This document shows, one piece after another, positions 6,523-8,863 of a stretch of 8,863 nt of DNA (its first letter is position 1; the number at the start of each line of letters is the position of its first letter). The stretch comes from Candidatus Dojkabacteria bacterium (lineage in GTDB: Bacteria > Patescibacteriota > Dojkabacteria > GCA-002793355): contig WFZN01000023.1 in the NCBI GenBank assembly GCA_015489555.1, positions 1-8,863 of the forward strand, written 5' to 3'. The position numbers and the translations under genes are program-made. The notes under the pieces are model-generated. The model saw only the letters and a list, made by a program, of their open reading frames with translations. It searched no databases and had not been told where the DNA came from.

Positions 6523-7257
6523 TTATTTGTACAACCTGGTATATTCTTCTATAACCTTTTTGGGGCTATCTATCATTATGTTTTTATGCTCCCACATTAA
6601 CATGGCCCTATCCGCATTGTTTAATACATAGTTTAGGTCATGTGTTACCACTACGATTGTTTTGCCTCGTTTACGAAGATCTTGTAATACCTTGTAACTT
6701 TTTTCCTGAAATCTTAAGTCTCCTACGGCTAATACCTCATCAAGTAAATAGATATCTGCCTCACTTAAAAATGCTATTGAAAAAGCAAGTCTTACTTGCA
6801 TTCCAGAGGAGAGATTTTTAAGTGGCACATCTACAAACTCCCAAAGCTCAGCAAAGTCTATTATTCGGTTAAAGTTTTCTTTTAGGAAACTCTTAGTCAT
6901 CCCCAATATTAGCCCGTTTAAAAATATATTCTCTCTTACTGTCATATCAGGATGGAATCCAACCCCTAGTTCCAAAAAAGGCACCAAACGACCCTTCTTA
7001 ATGATTTTGCCTTTGTCTGGGGTCAGAATATCTGCAATTAGTTTAAGAAGTGTTGATTTACCTGCTCCATTTGGGCCAATTATTGCAAAGGTTTCTCCAT
7101 TATATACTTTAAAACTTACGTTTTGTACGGGGCAAAACTTACGCTTTTTAACATACTTCCAAGGGGCAGCGAGTAGTTCACTTAATTTATCGTATTTTTG
7201 ATAAGGTAGGCTAAAGCACTTTGTTACGTTTTCTACTATAATTCTTTCTGTTTGCAT
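6523..7257 (-). CDS. wzt: ABC transporter ATP-binding protein for polysaccharide export (Wzt/TagH/KpsT-like, short form)
   Basis: This 244-residue cytoplasmic ATPase would power export of a lipid-linked glycan by the adjacent permease. All nucleotide-binding motifs are intact: Walker A G-P-N-G-A-G-K-S-T (61-69), signature L-S-S-G-M-Q (149-154), Walker B I-Y-L-L-D-E (169-174) with catalytic E174, D-loop region V-G-D (178-180), and switch histidine H206 in V-T-H-D. The segment F-L-E-L-G-V-G-F-H-P-D (94-104) and R-E-N-I-F-L-N-G (108-115) is the hallmark of Wzt-type polysaccharide exporters. The protein stops right after the nucleotide-binding domain. The roughly 150-200-residue C-terminal carbohydrate-binding domain of many O-antigen Wzt proteins is absent, as in KpsT-type and other short forms. 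The ATG at 7257 is 17 bp past the permease stop and has an AAGG ribosome-binding site. Its stop faces the HAD-type gene's stop across 3 bp. Confidence 0.9.
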   Translation of the reverse strand: MQTERIIVENVTKCFSLPYQKYDKLSELLAAPWKYVKKRKFCPVQNVSFKVYNGETFAIIGPNGAGKSTLLKLIADILTPDKGKIIKKGRLVPFLELGVGFHPDMTVRENIFLNGLILGMTKSFLKENFNRIIDFAELWEFVDVPLKNLSSGMQVRLAFSIAFLSEADIYLLDEVLAVGDLRFQEKSYKVLQDLRKRGKTIVVVTHDLNYVLNNADRAMLMWEHKNIMIDSPKKVIEEYTRLYK

Positions 7258-7263
7258 TGTATA

Positions 7264-7267
7264 CCTT
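7264..7267 (-). promoter_or_regulatory. Ribosome binding site of the Wzt-like gene
   Basis: AAGG on the minus strand lies 6 nt (TATACA) before the ATG at 7257. It is the only convincing Shine-Dalgarno motif at a visible start in this window, and it sits at an internal operon gene, which fits a genome that uses Shine-Dalgarno sites inside operons and leaderless starts at their heads. Confidence 0.55.
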
Positions 7268-7274
7268 GTTTAGA

Positions 7275-8033
7275 TTAGTAGTATTCTGCTACTTTTCTTA
7301 CTGTTTTACTAAAGTAGATTAGGCCACAGATAAGAAGTGTTAATGTAAGAAAAGAAGGGTAAGTAAGTAGTTTAAGGGATAACGTATTTTTTTGAATAAC
7401 GTCAAATATAAACAAAATAACATTAGTTAGTGGATTATATTTTACTACAGGGTAAAGCACATTGCCTTTTATTAAGTCTAATGGATACAAAATAGGGGTT
7501 ACCCAAAACCAAATGTATAGAATAAGATCTATTATGTGATGTAGGTCCCGGAATTTTACATAGTTTACACTAATCCAGAGTGCCAATGCAGTTCCTAAAA
7601 AGAAAACCAAAATAACGGCTCCCCAGAAACTTACAATAAATGGTAGGTTTATACGATGCCAACCGATGATTAATAGCACCAAAAAGTTAAAAAATGCATT
7701 TGTAAGCGAAACCACAGAAGCAGAAAACACCACTATCTCACGGGGAAAATAAATTTTTAGAATTATGTGCGCTTTATAAAAGAGCGACTGCATACCGTAC
7801 GTAAAACTTTCGGAGAAAACATTAAAAACAATTATTCCTGTTAGCATTGCAAAAGCTCCTCCGCCATGTATATTCCAAATCTTCCAGATATTGTATAGTA
7901 CAAAAAATTGTGCGAGCGGCTTTAATACTGCCCATAAAATTCCTAAATACGATCTTTTGTAACGCAATTTAAAATCATTCCAAAAAAATTCCCAAAACAG
8001 CTCTATATAATTTCTTAAACTCCGATTTGTCAT
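7275..8033 (-). CDS. wzm: ABC-2 type polysaccharide export permease (Wzm-like)
   Basis: This 252-residue inner-membrane protein would form the channel half of an ABC exporter for a lipid-linked glycan, pairing with the ATPase downstream. About six hydrophobic helices are visible, at roughly 32-52, 62-76, 105-125, 132-156, 168-184 and 225-241. Family marks are the amphipathic entry segment R-Y-K-R-S-Y-L-G-I-L-W (24-34), V-K-F-R-D-L-H-H (159-166) leading into W-F-W-V-T-P-I-L-Y-P-L (175-185), and Y-N-P-L-T-N-V-I (199-206). All are typical of the ABC2_membrane family in O-antigen and teichoic acid export. The length is normal for Wzm (about 255-270). The ATG at 8033 is preceded by no Shine-Dalgarno motif but by a TATAAT box ending 5 nt upstream. 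The ATPase gene follows after 17 bp, and the two are surely one operon. The transported glycan is not identifiable from the sequence. Confidence 0.9.
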   Translation of the reverse strand: MTNRSLRNYIELFWEFFWNDFKLRYKRSYLGILWAVLKPLAQFFVLYNIWKIWNIHGGGAFAMLTGIIVFNVFSESFTYGMQSLFYKAHIILKIYFPREIVVFSASVVSLTNAFFNFLVLLIIGWHRINLPFIVSFWGAVILVFFLGTALALWISVNYVKFRDLHHIIDLILYIWFWVTPILYPLDLIKGNVLYPVVKYNPLTNVILFIFDVIQKNTLSLKLLTYPSFLTLTLLICGLIYFSKTVRKVAEYY

Positions 8034-8038
8034 AGGGT

Positions 8039-8066
8039 ATTATACAACTTACTTAAGGAGGGTTAA
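8039..8066 (-). promoter_or_regulatory. Predicted sigma70-type promoter of the wzm-wzt unit (leaderless)
   Basis: A perfect TATAAT (8044-8039, minus strand) lies 5 nt (ACCCT) before the ATG at 8033. A TTAACC at 8066-8061 gives a 4-of-6 match to TTGACA at 16-bp spacing. The expected start site falls on or next to the start codon, so the permease mRNA would be leaderless. This means wzm-wzt can be transcribed independently of galE, though read-through from galE is also possible. Confidence 0.6.
8045..8056. repeat. 12-bp direct repeat, copy 1 (wzm promoter spacer)
   Basis: CAACTTACTTAA (plus strand) is exactly repeated at 8156-8167, 111 bp away. This copy directly adjoins the wzm -10 box, filling most of the promoter spacer. 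It could be a duplicated binding site or a small tandem-duplication scar; a chance match cannot be excluded in AT-rich DNA. Confidence 0.6.
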
Positions 8067-8083
8067 TCTGTCGTGTTATAAGG

Positions 8084-8115
8084 TAAAGTTAGCAGTTTTT
8101 AAGAACATAACTTTA
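8084..8115. repeat. 8-bp perfect inverted repeat upstream of the wzm promoter
   Basis: TAAAGTTA (8084-8091) pairs with TAACTTTA (8108-8115) around a 16-nt loop that itself holds a GTT/AAC inner match. It sits about 20-50 bp upstream of the wzm -35. The arms are AT-rich and there is no T-run, so a regulator-binding dyad or a weak 3'-end structure of galE mRNA is more likely than a terminator. Confidence 0.4.
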
Positions 8116-8155
8116 AAGAGTAGGTCAAGTAGGCCCTGACTTGTAAGAGGGGAAG

Positions 8156-8167
8156 CAACTTACTTAA
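8156..8167. repeat. 12-bp direct repeat, copy 2 (over the galE stop codon)
   Basis: CAACTTACTTAA is identical to 8045-8056. On the minus strand it reads TTAAGTAAGTTG and includes the galE TAA stop (8166-8164) plus a second TAA 1 nt later in another frame. The flanking bases differ, so the identity is limited to 12 bp. Confidence 0.6.
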
Positions 8168-8863
8168 AACCTTCTCCTTAATTCCCAATTCCAAGCAGTC
8201 TTTATTATAAATTCCAAATTATCATATTTGGGAAGCCAGTTTAGGGTTTTTTGTAGCTTCGTTGAATCTGCTACCAAAGTTGGAGCGTCTCCTGGGCGTC
8301 TTGGGGCTTCTTCTACAGTAAAGTTAACTCCTGTAACCTTTTTGGCAGTGTCTATTACTTCTTTTACAGAATAACCTTTTCCGTAGCCGCAATTGTACAC
8401 ATCGCTTTTACCTTTATCAAATAGATATAATAATGCTTTATAATGTGCGTCTGCAAGATCTGTTACATGAATATAGTCTCTAATGGCCGTACCGTCTGGA
8501 GTGGGGTAGTCTGTGCCAAAAATATAGATTTTCTCCCGTTCACCTTTGGCAGTTTTTAATACAAGAGGAATCAGGTGAGTCTCAGGATTGTGAGATTCAC
8601 CAATCCTACCTTTGGGGTCAGCCCCAGCGGCATTAAAATAGCGAAGAGCCACGTATCTAAAGTCAAATTGCATAGTAAGGTCTTGTAGAAGTTGTTCTAC
8701 AAACATTTTTGATTTACCATAGGGGTTTATGGGATGTAGAGGGGTAGTTTCTTTTATTGGGACATTTTTGGGAGTACCATATACTGCTGCCGTGGAAGAA
8801 AATATAAAGTACTTAATATTATGTTTTACCAATTGTTCTAAAAATAACGCTGTGTTAATAAAA
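8164..8863 (-). CDS. galE: UDP-glucose 4-epimerase, N-terminus outside window
   Basis: The frame is open through the right edge; 232 C-terminal residues are visible, and the TTG at 8832 is an internal Leu codon rather than the start. GalE is a cytoplasmic NAD-dependent SDR enzyme that interconverts UDP-glucose and UDP-galactose, supplying galactose donors for glycan synthesis. Visible marks are the catalytic serine/threonine segment F-S-S-T-A-A-V-Y-G, the Y-G-K-S-K active-site Y-x-x-x-K in N-P-Y-G-K-S-K, and L-R-Y-F-N-A-A-G-A with nearby G-E-S-H-N-P-E-T-H-L-I-P. Further on are D-G-T-A-I-R-D-Y-I-H-V-T-D-L-A-D-A-H and the C-terminal R-R-P-G-D-A-P. This set is specific for GalE rather than for other SDR sugar dehydratases. 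The usual length is about 330 residues, so about 95-100 are missing, including the NAD-binding G-x-x-G-x-x-G. It lies 130 bp upstream of wzm in the same direction, so co-transcription is possible, but wzm has its own promoter candidate. Confidence 0.93.
   Translation of the reverse strand, partial: FINTALFLEQLVKHNIKYFIFSSTAAVYGTPKNVPIKETTPLHPINPYGKSKMFVEQLLQDLTMQFDFRYVALRYFNAAGADPKGRIGESHNPETHLIPLVLKTAKGEREKIYIFGTDYPTPDGTAIRDYIHVTDLADAHYKALLYLFDKGKSDVYNCGYGKGYSVKEVIDTAKKVTGVNFTVEEAPRRPGDAPTLVADSTKLQKTLNWLPKYDNLEFIIKTAWNWELRRRF

Larger units (their letters stand above)
8034..8163. other. 130-bp intergenic region between galE and the export pair
   Basis: This is the longest gene-free stretch in the window. 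Reading leftward from the galE stop it contains one copy of a 12-bp direct repeat at its edge, a weak CAAGT/ACTTG dyad (8126-8143), an 8-bp perfect inverted repeat (8084-8115), the second copy of the direct repeat and the wzm -10 box. No tRNA, conserved RNA or convincing small gene is seen. No T-run follows either dyad, so no clear intrinsic terminator for galE can be named. Confidence 0.6.

Noticed and set aside
8080..8112. Ten-codon ATG reading frame on the minus strand in the galE-wzm gap
   Set aside because: It is very short, has no ribosome site and lies within the inverted repeat, so it is indistinguishable from chance.
8126..8143. Intrinsic terminator for galE (CAAGT/ACTTG dyad)
   Set aside because: Only 5 bp of stem with an 8-nt loop and no downstream T-run on the minus strand, so it is too weak to call.
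8164..8832. A complete 222-residue epimerase starting at TTG 8832
   Set aside because: The frame stays open to the window edge with GalE-like residues, and the NAD-binding N-terminus of the family is missing, so the gene is cut by the window.
1..8863. CRISPR arrays, tRNA or rRNA genes, insertion sequences
   Set aside because: No regularly spaced repeats, cloverleaf-like segments, rRNA motifs, transposase frames or terminal inverted repeats were seen on either strand.

Overview
The window looks like part of a bacterial chromosome of low G+C (roughly 40% by eye) and very high gene density. Eight genes cover almost everything. The only gene-free stretch above 50 bp is 130 bp long (8034-8163), so no gap exceeds 300 bp. 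Neighbouring stop codons overlap by 4 nt in one place and lie 3 bp apart in another. TGA acts as a stop (4501-6519 gene), so recoding of TGA is unlikely. AGA/AGG arginine codons and ATA isoleucine codons are frequent. Shine-Dalgarno motifs are mostly absent. All three genes that seem to open a transcription unit have a -10-like hexamer ending only 5-7 nt before the start codon, which suggests leaderless mRNAs. I cannot name the organism; a streamlined lineage (for example a Patescibacteria-type genome) or a thermophile would fit, but this is weak inference.

Layout. At the left edge is the C-terminal half of a divergent ribose-phosphate pyrophosphokinase (+). It meets, stop to stop, a leftward three-gene unit read from 4458 down to 500: a SAM methyltransferase, a WsaF-like GT-B glycosyltransferase and a 544-residue protein of unknown function. 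A 42-bp divergent promoter region (4459-4500) separates this unit from a single rightward gene (4501-6519) for a 672-residue HAD-type protein. That gene ends 3 bp from a leftward ABC-2 export pair, a Wzm-like permease and a Wzt-like ATPase. Upstream of the pair, beyond the 130-bp gap, lies a UDP-glucose 4-epimerase gene (galE) that runs off the right edge.

How the genes fit together. galE supplies UDP-galactose. The glycosyltransferase and methyltransferase would build and decorate a surface glycan. The Wzm/Wzt pair would carry lipid-linked polymer across the membrane. This is the make-up of an ABC-transporter-dependent surface polysaccharide locus (O-antigen, teichoic acid or S-layer-glycan-like).

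The least understood parts are the two large proteins at 500-2134 and 4501-6519. They share the same poorly characterised C-terminal module, with F-[TL]-[SR]-[RE]-[DG]-type and D-[IV]-G-x-x-G-[ST]-I-Q motifs, but only the second carries an N-terminal HAD phosphohydrolase-like domain. The pair is the best candidate here for undescribed glycan chemistry.
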